Part shown: in pieces, positions 31,621-42,540 of the stretch
Layout of the letters: each line of letters opens with the position of its first letter
Position numbering within the stretch: position 1 is the stretch's first letter
Assembly (NCBI GenBank): GCA_963575745.1
Contig: CAUYUJ010020671.1
Coordinates: 281,397 to 345,396 of the forward strand
Direction: 5' to 3'
DNA: 64,000 bases
Origin: Prorocentrum cordatum
Taxonomy: Eukaryota > Sar > Dinophyceae > Prorocentrales > Prorocentraceae
Made by a program: the position numbers and the translations under genes
Notes under the pieces: model-generated
Databases searched by the model: none
The model's input: the letters and a program-made list of their open reading frames with translations, nothing else
What the model was told of the DNA's origin: nothing

Positions 31621-32885
31621 GGATACCGCCCCCCCCTGCCCCGGGTCCCACACCTTCCCGCCACATCTCGGGGACGCTCCCGGTACCGCTCCCCCGGCCT
31701 TTCCGGGGAGCCTCCACAGCGTCCAAGGAGGGCCCAAGACGCCTCCCAGAAGCCCCCAGAATTCGAAAGAATGGTCCAAGACGCTCCCGAGTAGCCCAAG
31801 TCAGCCTTCCGACGGCTCTCGAGGCTCCCAGGTGGCCTCCAAGAGGCTCCAAGAGAGGTCGGATAGGTGTCACGGGACGGCCCGAAAAGGCCCAAATCGT
31901 AGATGTTCATTGATTTTTCCATGTTTTTGGCTTCTCGAGTTTTCGAGCTTCCAATGGTCCAAGAGCGCCGAAGAGGCTCCCAAGACCGCCCCAAGACCAC
32001 CCAAGCGACCCTCAGGACGGCCCCAGGACGGGCCAAGAAGGCTTGAAGATTGCCGAAGAGGCGCCCAGGACAGTCCCAGACCACCCCAGAACAGGCCCAA
32101 GATGGGCCCAAGAGCGGGAGCAGGAGGCCCCCAGAAACCTCCGAGAGGCCTCCAGGACCCCCCAGAGGCCCCCAACACACCCCCGATCCCTGAGAGGCCC
32201 CAAAGAGACCCCGACGAGGCTCCAAGACCAGCCCAAGAGAGCTGCGAGAGCCGTCCCGAGAGAGCCCAAAGATGATAGCATCGTTGATTTCCAGTGTTAT
32301 TTTCTAATGTTTTTCGCCTTCTCACGTTTTCCCGCTTCCAACTCTCGAAGATCGAGGATTTTGGAGAAAAAAAGGGAGAGGGAATTCCAAGAATTCCTTT
32401 TTCTCATCAAAGTGGAACTCCTACTCGGGGGTCCCACACATCCCCTGACATCTGGCCGGTACCGCGCCTCCCGGCTTCTTAAAGGTTTCGCGGAGTCTCC
32501 GAAGCCCCAAGGAATCCGGGAATTTGGATTTGGGTTAGATGGTCATCCATTCAGGACTCAGGACAGAAATTCATGCGTGAACCAAGCATGTCCATCTCTC
32601 GTTCAAGTGCCGTGTGGGATAAGTAATGCCGGGGTATTTAATTGCATGGCGCTGCAGCCCAGGGTAGCAGCGCTTTTCACGCAGCATTATCCAGCGAGCT
32701 GCAGCCCAAGGTAGCAGCTCATGTACAGCGCTGGCCGCTGCATCCCAGGCACTTTCTACTCAGAGCAAGTAACGCCCGCTGATCGCCAAGATGGCCCCTT
32801 AGATAGCCAAAAAACTGAATTCCCAGAATTCCTTTTTTTTCAAATTGGGACTCCTACTCGGGGGTCCCACACATCCCCTGACATC
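31621..32885 (+). repeat. 1.77-kb tandem repeat, unit 3 (truncated)
   Basis: Follows units 1 and 2 to about 32800, then repeats a short internal piece (ACTCCTACTCGGGGGTCCCA at ~32849, also at ~32417) before the array ends. Confidence 0.8.
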
Positions 32886-32889
32886 TGGC

Positions 32890-33180
32890 CGGTATCGCGC
32901 ATGGTATGGTATGTCATGGTATACTCTGTTATGCTATGCTGCGGCACCTTATGCTACGTTGTGTTATGATTTGTTCCCCGTGTCCAGGAACTCGTTTCTG
33001 ATTCCCATATCCACAGGATGGAGTTATTGTTGTCACTCCGACCGCGCCAACTCCCTCACACACACACACCCCTCCCTCATCCTCATGTTATGGTATGGTA
33101 TGTTATGCCATGGTGTGTTATGGTATGTTATGCTATGGTATGCTCTGTTATGTTATGCTATGCCATGCTATGGTATGTGG
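32890..33180. repeat. TATGGTATGTTATGC degenerate microsatellite
   Basis: 5-bp-like units TATGG/TATGT/TATGC in two blocks (32896-32970 and 33088-33178). Confidence 0.85.
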
Positions 33181-33204
33181 CACCTCCCTCTTCCCCCTTC
33201 CTCC

Positions 33205-33365
33205 CCGCGCGCGTTTGGCGCGTCTGCGCTGCACCTGCACGTGTTTGGCGTGTCGCCCGCCTGCTTCCGCACGTGTTTGGCGTGTCTCAGGTCTGACCAC
33301 AATCGTCCTTTGCACGTGTTTGGCGTGTCGCACGGCTGTTCAGGCGCGTGTTTGGCGTGTCTCAG
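33205..33365. repeat. Interspersed CACGTGTTTGGCGTGTC repeats
   Basis: A 17-bp motif occurs five times (near 33208, 33238, 33270, 33313 and 33345), separated by 14-26 bp of differing sequence. Confidence 0.85.
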
Positions 33366-34150
33366 GCTTGTGCCAACGCGTCCTACTGGACGCACAGCTA
33401 ACTGACTGACTGACTGACTGTCCATGCTAAGCTAGTCGAAATGATGGGGTTCTTATTATTAATCCGACCTCGCCGAGAGTCACCTCACAGACAGACACAG
33501 CATGAAGGGTCGGCGAGCACAACACAAAATGCAAGCAACATGTGAAGAGAGCTCAAACCTACCTTGAGAAAGGAGAGGGGGGGGGGGAAAGAGAGAGAGA
33601 GAGAGAGAGAAGAGAAGAGAGAGGGTGGGAAACAGGTCTCCCTCCATCCCCAACGTCCCTGCCCTTGGCGCTGCTGTTCAGCAGCACGTACTCGTGGAAG
33701 TCCACGTTGTGGGCGGGAGGGGGGGGGGGGGAAAGCGGGGCCCTTTCTACCCTTCTTGCTGACCTTCCTCCTGCTGCTGCTCATTCCTCATCACACATAG
33801 GGCTCCTTTTATAATAATTCTAAGAGCAGCTTGACTGTGTGACTGAGCTGGCACTAGAAGTGCCTAGGAGGACCTAGTCTACTCCTATGAGCTGTAGGGC
33901 GAGTGTTGTTATGTACGATTATTCATACTATTATCCCTTGATGCAGATGGAACCCTAATGCTTACTCGCCCTACGCTTAGTCTGGCGGGCTGGCGCTCAG
34001 TCCAAGTCAGAGCTTGCTCGAGACGGCCCCAAGCTGGCCCACCAGGGCTACAACAAGGCCCACTATCTTACAACAGTAACTTCTGCAACATTTAGATTTG
34101 ATATAACTTATGCTATAAGTTCTATAGCGCATTATATACGTTACGGAACT
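33366..34150. other. No gene seen; GA microsatellite inside
   Basis: Contains a (GA)n tract at 33590-33625 and AT-richer sequence after 33800. No supported gene. Confidence 0.5.
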
Positions 34151-34152
34151 AA

Positions 34153-36000
34153 TTATAAGTTGACTGTCGCAACCCACAGCATTATATGTCGCTTGTGCCA
34201 CGTATGACTACGATACGCTAGTGTACCAGTTGGTTTCATTCGGCGTAAGTGATTGTACATGTTTTCGCGTTCCAATGATGAGGTGTATGGAATGCAGCGC
34301 TCACAGGGGCAAGCCTCCATTGAACTCATCAACTCTGGCATCGGCACTTTGATGCGGTCGCCGAGTACGACGTGCGCCAGGGCACAACGAACCACCACGC
34401 ACTCAACAATGACTTCTTCAGCAACCGAAAACTCATCTGGCGCCAACATTCCCAAGCGATACGCAGAGGCGAAAATCTTCCCATCGATGTTGCTGATGCC
34501 GCGAACGAGGCCGACCATGATACCCCCGCAATCCCAATGGACGACGAGACCCTTTGCAACGGACGTCACTCCAACAATGACGCTCCTCCAACAGTCCCTC
34601 ATAACGCCGAGCACGTTTAGCTTTCGCCGCAAAGGTTTGCCTTGGAGGCGCACGTGCGAGAAACAGTCGGACTTGGTAAACTCAGCCAACATGGATTTAC
34701 TAGTCCTGAGCAAGATGGTATTCTGGCAGGAACGAAAAGAAATACGACCAAACTCCTTCGTCCTGTGATGCAGTCGCTCTCCAGTGATGCAGCTCATATT
34801 CTTGAGATGAGTCCTCGGGGGATGCACTCAAAACAGGTATGGTGGCGGAAAAAGGGGGGAGGAAACAGGAGGGGGAATTCCGAGGAACCATGGACAATGT
34901 GATTTGTTTGGGGGCGGGTTTAGAACCCAGTTGTTCCTGAATGCTTCGGGTATGTGGCGGCACAAGTGCAACTTGGGCACCGTGCAGCCAGGGTATTGGT
35001 GCATGAACACCGTATGGCAAGCTAACAAGAGGTCTTGGCGCTTATCTGCTTTCTGAACAGAAGCATCACCTGTGTTAAGCAATTCCAGAATCTGTTCCAT
35101 CAGCCGACAAGAGAACCTGGCCCTCAAATTCTGGCCTGTCCAAAAATACAAACCATGAACATGAGCACAATCGTGATCGCTGTCATCACCTCCTGCCCGA
35201 ATGTTTTGATATGGGAATATCTAGTGGGCACAAATCTATCTGCGAAGAACGAAGCACTCAACTTCTGATGGGGGGTAACCACGCTTCTTTTGAATGCATC
35301 CAGCTCGCCCACGGCAACGCCCGACTGCACGATGTCGTAAATTACTTGGTTGACCGCATACGGAAAAAAAACGCCGCCAGGTGCAACGAGGTCGTGGAAC
35401 CATTCGGTGTGCCTGCTTGCTGGAAGATTCAACATACCCGCGTACAGACTGGAGAGGACGACGGAATTGTTGAATGATGCCAAGTGCCGTCTGCAGTCTC
35501 TTAAACTCAGTCGCGTTTGCCGTGCCCTCTCTTGCCGATAGTACGGTATAGGGATGCTTGGATCACCTCTGGCGTGTTGCGCCCAAACTTTGCCATGTCG
35601 GGTTCGGCGAAGTGAACGTATCCACTGCCTGGCCGGATACCCCTATTATTTTTGATGCAGTTCGAGCGGTTGAGGCACATTCGAAATCCGTTTGCCCCAA
35701 GGAAGCCGAATGTCTCCGTTTCTGCTTTTTCGCCAACCATGATAAAGCCATATTTGAATTTAATATACACGTGTTTCACGACGATGCCCAGCCGGTCGAA
35801 ATTCAGGCCTTCCGTGGGCCAAAACACTTCTAACAGCTTTAGGGGCAACGCCGAGCTTTCCCCCACGATGCGGTTCATGGTCCTAACTGGCACGTGGGAG
35901 AAACAAAACCACGCGCACCGCCTCGCCCGAAACCAGTCGGGCAAGTTTGAAAGTATCCAATCTATGGAATTACAGCCCTTGCCATGTCTGGCCGAAGAAC
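34153..36000 (-). pseudogene. Decayed transposase resembling the KDZ type
   Basis: Read on the minus strand in three frames. 35944-35507 has a KHVYIKFKYGF...CLNRSNCIKN segment with Cys residues and HFAEPDMAKFG. 35483-35124 has TEWFHDLVAPGGVFFPYAVN and SASFFADRFVPTRYSHIKTF. 35151-34828 has QKADKRQDLLLACHTVFMHQYPGCTVPKLHL. 34827-34153 has CITGERLHHRTKEFGRISF and ends in a DRIKVPMPE-type C-terminus. These blocks resemble large KDZ-like transposases widespread in dinoflagellates, where a Cys-rich insert is followed by a Trp/His-containing catalytic region and a pKLHL-like block. The frame breaks mean no active protein. Sequence here is AT-richer than its surroundings, consistent with a foreign origin. 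Confidence 0.5.
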
Positions 36001-36449
36001 GTTCCCAGGACGCGTTTCATCCAGATCGATGCACAACTTGCAAACGCCGCCAGGCAGGAACGCCGCGAGAAATGGTAAGAACCTCGGGCACTCAATGCAC
36101 AATACATGTGCGAACGGGCACACGCATGCGATCGCGATGGGGCCCCCGTCGGTACTATTGGCATTGAACTACTTGACCAGGCTCCCATACGGCGTCCGCC
36201 GATGAGCAAGGTCGTGGACATCTTTGCTGCCGATGTGCGACGATTCTTGACTGTTGCGCGCCTGCATGGCGAACGACGTAGAACTGTCATTGCCCAGCGC
36301 AGAGGACAGCGCTTTTGCAATTCGCTTGGCTCCCGCCTTCGGCATTTGACGATTGCCGCGGGTCGCAAGGCACGCCTTTGCGAGCCGCGCGAAGCAAGCT
36401 GCTCGATGACCCCTAGTAAATGCTGCGGGGAAACGCGGGAACGGATACG

Positions 36450-36730
36450 AATTGCCTATTGACGTGTTTGTGTATGTATAGTCATAGGTACATGCATAGG
36501 TTAATGACAGACTAGAAATACATACATGTCCAAGTGCGCACGGTGTATATCTATATGCGTATGTTCCGCAGCTGCGTAGAACACTTGATGACCAAACATG
36601 GGGAGGGGGGGAGGATGACGAGCAGGGGGGGGTCAATGGCTGAGATGTCGACGAGAAGTTTGAGGAGACAGTGAAGAGGCGGATGATGAGATGAGGAAGG
36701 GAGGGCGCAGGGGAGAGGAAGGGACATGCC
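36450..36730. other. No gene seen
   Basis: AT-richer sequence with GTATGTATAG-like low complexity and short G runs. Nothing supported. Confidence 0.5.
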
Positions 36731-36946
36731 ATCTAGCCGCCGGTGGTGCCGATGCTGGATGGATGGTCTATTGCCTCACGTTGTGGCCCATAACGATGAG
36801 CTTGCGCGCGTGCAAGGTCACGCCTCTTGCTCCGCTCGCGGCGCTTAGCGCCGCCTCCCACGCGCGCCCTTCGCCGCGCGCTCAGCCGCCTGACGCTGCG
36901 CAGCTGAGACCGCTGGGTCGTCTGACGCCTGACGCCTTGAGGCTTT

Positions 36947-38028
36947 CTATACCCTGGGCTGCGACGGCTGCGAGCGTCGCCTCCTCGGCAGCGGTAGCGG
37001 CGAGTTGACTTCCATGTCGGATCCAGACAGTGGCGGTAGTTGTCGCAGCGGCAGCCCCGCCTGTTTTGACGTGCCCGTGCCCCTCGGTTGCGCGCCCTCC
37101 TCCGCCGACATTGAAGCCTGGCGCCTCTTCCGTTCATGGGGCTCGAGATCCTTGCGGCCCTGGTGGCGTCGATCCCCATCGGCTGCTTGTAAGCTCGGTC
37201 TCTCTGGCATCTTCTCGCAGGGGCTCGGTGGCTCCTCGGCCTCGAGCTCACGGTGGTGACCCTGGTTGCTCGCGCTCGCGCCCGCGCAGAACGCGCCCGC
37301 GCAGAACGCGCCCGCGCAGAACGCGCCCGCCCGCCCGGCCTGAGTCCTGGCCGCTCGCGCCCGCGCAGAACGCGCCCAAGGGGTCCGCGAGGACCGCTGC
37401 CTCTGCTGGCGTCGCTGCTCGTGGAATTGCTCGTTGGTCTTCGCTTTCGGAGCTGCTGCTGCTGTTGCTGCCGCTGCTGTCGGAGGATTTGCTGACATCC
37501 TCCTGCGGGCGCTGCTGCTCCTGCTGCGGCTGCGGGCGGTGCTGTTCCTGCTGCGGCTGCGGGCGGTGCTGCTCCTGCTGCGGCTGCGTTGCCGACGTGC
37601 CAGTTGCAGATGGAGTTGCGCCTTGCGCTGCAGGTTGGGGCGGGCGTGGCTGCTGCTGCCAGTGCTGCAAGGCCTCTTGTTGTTGCCACGCAATGTTCCA
37701 CGCGTGCCGGTGGGCTCGCCATGCGGCTTCCAAGTGGGCCGCTCGGCACTGCGCTCTGCCCGCGGGGGCTCGACTGCTGCCATCGCCAAGCGTCCCAGCT
37801 CGAGTCCTGCGGGCGCCACCCCTGCCAAGACCAGCCTGACCACTCACTCCACGATTGCCGCTGACGCCAGCGGCGCTCCACGGACGCGCCGCTCTGCTCT
37901 GCCTGGACCCACCGCTGCGTCCAGGAAGTATTTCGATGCCGCTCGGTTTGTGCAGCCCGCATCGCAGCGGCCGCAGCTGGGTTCTCCCTTTCCCTCTGTA
38001 GTCGTCGTTGGACAGATGCCTCGATCAA
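36947..38028 (-). CDS. Unrecognised Gln/Pro/Ser-rich coding-like segment
   Basis: Three overlapping minus-strand frames are open. Composition and third-position G/C favour the 37847-37248 frame over ~37760-37400 (AWQQQEALQHW, then a PQPQQEQHR unit repeated three times, then SSDSSGSNSSSSSESED). From ~37240 to 36947 the 298-codon frame is favoured (ELEAEEPPSPCEKMPERPSL, KDLEPHERKRRQASMS). A 15-bp repeat GCAGAACGCGCCCGC (37290-37340) separates them, so an intron or frame change is likely. No known domain. It resembles the disordered part of a nuclear or RNA-binding protein, but the function is unknown. Confidence 0.35.
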
Positions 38029-38049
38029 TTGTTCTGCCAGTCTCTTAGC

Positions 38050-38357
38050 CTGGTCGATTCAGTCGCACGGCCCAGACGAAGTGAGGCCTCGATAAGTGGT
38101 TCCCCACTGGTCCCTTCCACGAGTGGAAGCACATACGCCTGTCCTGAAGAATCTAAAATCCTTCTCCGCAGCGTCGAGCGTGTCGTCTGCGTACCAGAAC
38201 GGCCCAGCATGTCCTGCGGCCGACATCGAGATGTTCGACGGCAAGCCTTTCAAACAAAAAACACGTACAGTGAGATGCTGAGCCATGATGGCCACGGATG
38301 CGGCGTCGGCACCTTCGCAAACATGCGAAGTCATCACACACGCTGGTTGAATTCAGA
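38050..38357 (-). other. Possible minus-strand coding exon
   Basis: 38337-38059 is open on the minus strand and includes GHAGPFWYADDTLDAAEKDFRFF, which looks more protein-like than the plus-strand alternative. No family recognised and no start or splice sites secured. Confidence 0.25.
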
Positions 38358-38462
38358 TTGGATCCAGCCTTGGATCCAACCCCTGATCCAACCTGGATCT
38401 AACCTGCTGAATCCAACCAGGATCCAACCAGGATCCAACCAGGATCCAGCCTGGATCCAACC
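38358..38462. repeat. GGATCCAACCA tandem repeat
   Basis: About nine copies of an 11-bp unit (GGATCCAACCA and variants), each containing or nearly containing GGATCC. Confidence 0.9.
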
Positions 38463-38676
38463 AGCTCGTCTAAGGTGGTTGGCGGCCGCGCTGCCCGCGG
38501 CGGCGGCGCCATGCACTCCCGAGATATTGAGCGCAAAGCTGGGCTCGCACGCCGGGCACCCGGAACATCCAGAGGAGCCCGCGGGGGGGCACCCAGAGGA
38601 TCCAGATGAGGGGGAGGAGGAGGGGGAGGAGTCGAACCCCTCGTCTCACGTTCTAAAACAGTTGAGAGCAAGTTGG

Positions 38677-38755
38677 GCAGAGGAGGAGGAGGAGGAGGAG
38701 GAGGAGGAGGAGGAGGAGGAGGGGAGGAGGAAGGGAGCAGGAGGAGGCGACGGCG
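38677..38755. repeat. GGA microsatellite
   Basis: (GGA)n of about 15 units plus imperfect continuation. Confidence 0.95.
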
Positions 38756-38756
38756 T

Positions 38757-39605
38757 TTAGGATTTTTCCCTCTTGAACTCCTGCGCGAGGCTTCGCTCCC
38801 CCGCGAGCCTGGCATCGAGATGCATTGCAACGGCGAGCGTTGCCAGCCCACTGATCGGAAGGCAAGCCTTTCCAATCTCAGACTTCCGCTCTCCTGCGCA
38901 GAATCTCCTTGACCGCGTTGCGCCAAGCTGCGCGGGGGCCTCGACGCGGTAGGAGAAGTAGGCGTCCACGCCCGCGTCGAGGAGGCGATACCTGTTCGAC
39001 GAGAAGTACACTCGTCTTGTCGTGCGTCATCGCATGGCCTCTTGCCCGTCCCTGGAAATGCGAGCGAGCACCTGGGCAGGCCTGCTCCCACGCTGGGCCC
39101 CGAACGCTGGGCCGCAGCTGGCTTCCTCGAGACGGTTGCCGCCGCTGGTTTCTTCGCTGCTAAGGACGAGCCCAGGGATCTTCGTCGGACTCCTCCCCTT
39201 CTTCGTTTTCTTGCCGCCCCTCACCCTCTTCGCCTTCACGTGGTGCGCGTCGTCTCCATCTGGCTGCAGGTCGTCGCCAGCGCCACCGCCGTTCTTGTGC
39301 AGCGTCTTCAGTCGCTCGAGCTGAGCCTTGACCGTCTCGGCGGCGGAGGTTGCTTTGGCGGCCCCGTCGTCGTCCGGCAGCGCCCCAGCTGCGTCATCTG
39401 GCTTCGCCGCAGGCTGGGCCTCGGGTGTTGCGGCCATTCGAGCAAGCTGCTGCTGGGCGCCCTGGGCCCCAGAGCTCGGCGCGGCAACCTCCATGGTCGC
39501 GCGAGAAGGTGCCTGAACCAGATGTCGGGGCGGCCTGGGGGCGTCTTCCAGGGCCATCAGAGGCCAGTGCTGATAGATCTGGCCATAGTGCGGGTCGACG
39601 TCCAT
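38757..39605 (-). CDS. Unrecognised protein, Ala-rich with basic patch
   Basis: 39605-39027 encodes 192 residues starting MDVDPHYGQIYQHWPLMALE. It then has an Ala/Gln-rich helix-prone part (GAQGAQQQLARMAA), a leucine-containing helix (ETVKAQLERLKTLHKN) and a basic stretch (KAKRVRGGKKTKKGRSPTK) that could be a nuclear localisation or nucleic-acid-binding patch. 39011-38757 continues in another frame (RLLDAGVDAYFSYRVEAPAQ). Third positions are G/C-rich on this strand. It may be a downstream exon of the minus-strand gene at 40083-42387. Function unknown. Confidence 0.4.
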
Positions 39606-40080
39606 CAGCGTCAGCTGAGGACGGGCCTGTCGGCCCCTGAGGAGGCCGACTGCAGGCCGAGGCCCGAGCTGCCCAGGCGCCTCTGGGTGGCCCCCATCAT
39701 CGAGGAGGGGAGGGGAGAAAGGAGGTGTCGCTACCTCTTTGGGCCCGCTCGGGGCTCACTTAGAGCCCTGTGGGGAACTCTTGCAGCCCCCTGGGGGCCC
39801 TCCGAGACGGCGCTGGAAAGCCTTCGAGGCCCCAAGAGGGCACAAGGAGAGCCTCAGATCAAAGTGGCGCAATACAGCAAACAAACCATGACGTGAACAA
39901 CTCATCATCACCATCATCAGCATCGTCATGGCTTGGTTGTCCTGGTTTGTTTGTATGTCTGTCTCGATGTGGTCCTGCCATGGTTTGTTTGCTTGTTCGT
40001 CTTGTCATGGCTTGATTGTTTGTTTGTTTGTTTGTTTGGCATTGTTTGTTTGTCATGGTTTGTCATGGTTTATGTGTCCT
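39605..40080. repeat. CCAAGAGGGC remnants, CAT and GTTT microsatellites
   Basis: 39745-39870 shows CCAAGAGGGCACAAGG-type units. 39900-39930 has (CAT)n. 40014-40045 is (TTTG)n. No gene. Confidence 0.7.
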
Positions 40081-40082
40081 AG

Positions 40083-40840
40083 TCATGGTTTGGCTGTCTC
40101 GATGTGGGGCCACCAAGCACCTGCGCAGTAGACGTGTGCCTCGTGACCCTGCAGCCCAGGAGGTCGCGCACCGCGGCGAGCGCACGGCGTCGATCTCCTC
40201 GTCGCCAGGCCTGGAATCCCCGAGCATGCCGTCGAACCACTCTTCTTGTGGTTGCGCTCCAGTGCCTCTGGCGATACGAAGTCGTGATCTGGCTTGCCGT
40301 GCTGCGCTGTGCAGTTCGCGGCGATGGTCTTGACGGTCGCCTTGACGGTATCAACGTCGGTGACGCCCTCGGCGATGGTCACGCAGTCGGGTATGTCGAG
40401 CAACGCCAGCGCGGTGATGTCGCGATTGGTCGTCTCTAGAGGGTGGAGTAGGTTACCGCTGCCGAAACATGCAGCGAGCTGCTGCACCTTGAACAACTTC
40501 GCCCTCTGACCCCCCAGCGGGGAACGATTAGCCATGCTGTCGCAGAGGGCCATCGGGAGCCACACTTCTGGCACGGTCACATTCTGGAACACGGTGTTGC
40601 TGTTGTTGCTGTTCCCCTTTTGCTGGTCAAGCTTCTCGTTTGCCGAGGCCCGTAGGAGCGCGACCTGCTCGCTCGAAAATGCGTCGCAGGTTATCGCCGT
40701 CATGACCTCCGTCGCCTGATCGCAATTGAGCTTCGCCACGTTCTTAATCTGCCGAGCGATCACCTCGGCGGCCTCATGAGAGAGCCTCTGGTCTTCGGTC
40801 GACTCGCGCGAGAGGCCGCTCCTCAAGTCAGTTTCATCAG
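40083..40840 (-). CDS. Unrecognised exon-like ORF
   Basis: Minus-strand frame 40826-40083 with natural composition: RLSHEAAEVIARQIKNVAKL, then TEVMTAITCDAFSSEQVALL, a QQKGNSNNSN linker, and EVWLPMALCDSMANRS, VTIAEGVTDVDTVKATVKTI. The sense is convincing to ~40230 and then becomes low-complexity. The start is probably a splice acceptor near 40845 (frame open back to PTDETDL), with a GGA/TCC-rich intron-like interval upstream to 41397. No family recognised. It is likely part of the same transcription unit as 41398-42387. Confidence 0.45.
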
Positions 40841-40849
40841 TTGGGCTCG

Positions 40850-41397
40850 AGCGTTGATGAAGTTAATCAGGACAGCCATGGCTCGGCGACTGGGCTGGGG
40901 CAAGCCTCCTTGCTTACAAGACCTTCCAGGGCAATCCTCTGGGCCTACCGTGTGCGAAAATGGCGGAGGAGTGGATGAGGATTGATGGGGGAGGAAGCGG
41001 GGTGGGGGTGGGGGTAAAGGCTCATTTGACCAACACGCGTGAGGTATCATCCTCCTCCTTGTTGTGTTCATTCTGCTGGTAATTCCAGTGGTGCTCATGC
41101 GGCTGGTAATTCCAGTGGTGCTCCTGCTGCTGGCAGTTGCCAGCACGCGCAGGGGCGGAGGGGGAGGAGAAAAGGAAGAAGGGAGGGCAAAGGAAGATGA
41201 ATGCTGTAGGATGTGGAATGCAATGGAGGATTGATGGAGGAGGGCGGAGAGGAGGCGGGCGATTTGTTTTTTAGTCACATTGGGCATGTCGACACCCCAA
41301 AGTTAGTGTTTGCGCTTGCAGCGAATCCCCCATTCGCTGCTGCAAACGCGCGGATTACTCACGCTGCGCGAGGCAAGCCTTCTGCGCGCAATGGCTA
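40850..41397 (-). other. Intron or intergenic interval, low complexity
   Basis: Contains GGAGGAG/TGGGGG tracts and a 34-bp direct repeat around GCTGGTAATTCCAGTGGTGC (41073 and 41101). Similar purine-rich sequence fills the introns at 60076-60888 and 62122-62305, which suggests an intron. Confidence 0.4.
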
Positions 41398-42387
41398 TCA
41401 CACCACGTCCCTCTTGCCATTCGCGCGCCTCCTCGGCGGCCTGGCAGCCGAGGCCGCTGCAGCCTCAGGGGCGGCCTCGGCGTCGCCAACAATGTCCTTG
41501 TTCGCGTCGTTCACCTGTTGCTCAAGTGTGTCGGTCAAGGTCTTGGCGTTGTCCATGGCTGCCTTCATGCGCTGCTCCATCTCGGCGGGCTGGCCCGTCC
41601 AGCCTGGCTCGATCGCCAAGTTCACCTCGGCAATCATGGCCTGCATGGCCCTCTTGACCGTCTCCGCCTGCTCGAGGAATTTCTTCCCGGCGTAGTCCTT
41701 GTACTTCTCATCGGCCGCCTTCGTGAGCACTGAGGTCATGTAGTCGGCGTATCCCTGAGCCTGTTCGATGTTTCTTTCGAGCCTCTTCTTGGTCGCCTCC
41801 GAGATCAGTTTCGGTGCCTTGGGTGGAGCTGGAGGTTTGGCCGCCTTCTGCTTCTTCAGCTTCCGCTCGGTGGAAAGATTCGTCGCGTGGACCGTCTTGC
41901 GCTTGTACTTGGTGGACCACCTGCTCTTGAGCTTCGCATCTTGGTACAGCGTCACGTTGCGGTGCTTGTGATGCTTGCTCTCCGCTGTCTTCATGATCGA
42001 GATGGCCTGCTGCTCTCGGCCCGCGTACTTGACCATGAGGTCGTGCTCGTCCAGCCACTCGTCAGACTCCGCAGACTCGGACATCGACTTCGGCTCATCA
42101 ATCTTGGTTACTTTCGACTCCATGACGGCGGCCAAGACGGGGCCCAGGGTGTCAACGTTATCTTTGAACAAGTCAGCCTTCTCGTGCTTGCCCATTCCTC
42201 TGGCCCAACCCTTGAGTTCACGCCTAGTCTTCTGAACCTTCTCGATTCGGCCCCACACGCGGTTGCAGTCAGTGCAGCAGTAGCAGGGTTTTGCGTTCTT
42301 CTCCTCCACGCGGGCCTTGTTTTGACAACGCCATTTGTAGCCTTGCCGTCCGCATCGAACGTGATTGCCACATCGCAGGTCATGCAC
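41398..42387 (-). CDS. Unrecognised Cys-rich, Lys/Glu-rich protein
   Basis: 329 codons open. Near the N-terminus is a Cys cluster (CYCCTDCNRVWGRIEK), likely zinc-binding. In another frame just upstream (42383-42310) lies CMTCDVAITFDADGKATNG, which would supply the first Cys pair, so a one-base frame change near 42310 is suspected. The middle has acidic and Lys-rich parts (SESAESDEWLDEHDLMVKYA, RKLKKQKAAKPPAPPKAPK). The C-terminal ~110 residues are Ala/Glu/Lys-rich and predicted helical or coiled-coil (ATKKRLERNIEQAQGYADYM). It ends in a TGA after RRRANGKRDVV. Role unknown; a nucleic-acid or chromatin association is only a guess. Confidence 0.55.
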   Translation of the reverse strand: MHDLRCGNHVRCGRQGYKWRCQNKARVEEKNAKPCYCCTDCNRVWGRIEKVQKTRRELKGWARGMGKHEKADLFKDNVDTLGPVLAAVMESKVTKIDEPKSMSESAESDEWLDEHDLMVKYAGREQQAISIMKTAESKHHKHRNVTLYQDAKLKSRWSTKYKRKTVHATNLSTERKLKKQKAAKPPAPPKAPKLISEATKKRLERNIEQAQGYADYMTSVLTKAADEKYKDYAGKKFLEQAETVKRAMQAMIAEVNLAIEPGWTGQPAEMEQRMKAAMDNAKTLTDTLEQQVNDANKDIVGDAEAAPEAAAASAARPPRRRANGKRDVV

Positions 42388-42540
42388 GCTGGCGCGGATA
42401 TCTTGCCGCTGTCCGAGGAAGTCCTTCAGAACTTTGCGAAACTAGCAAGGCCAGCCTTTGCTGAGACTACACGGGGCGATGGGAGTGAATGGGGTCTCGG
42501 TGGAAGGCAACTATACGGGATGACGGACTTGGCTAACATA

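Noticed and set aside
33205-33365. 17-bp repeats with 14-26-bp spacers, CRISPR-like in outline
   Set aside because: Repeats are degenerate, spacers are uneven, no cas genes exist, and the genome is eukaryotic.
36733-38028. 431-codon minus ORF over its full length
   Set aside because: Most of it is Arg/Ala/Gln translation of GC-rich repeats with poor third-position bias. Only parts in other frames look coding.
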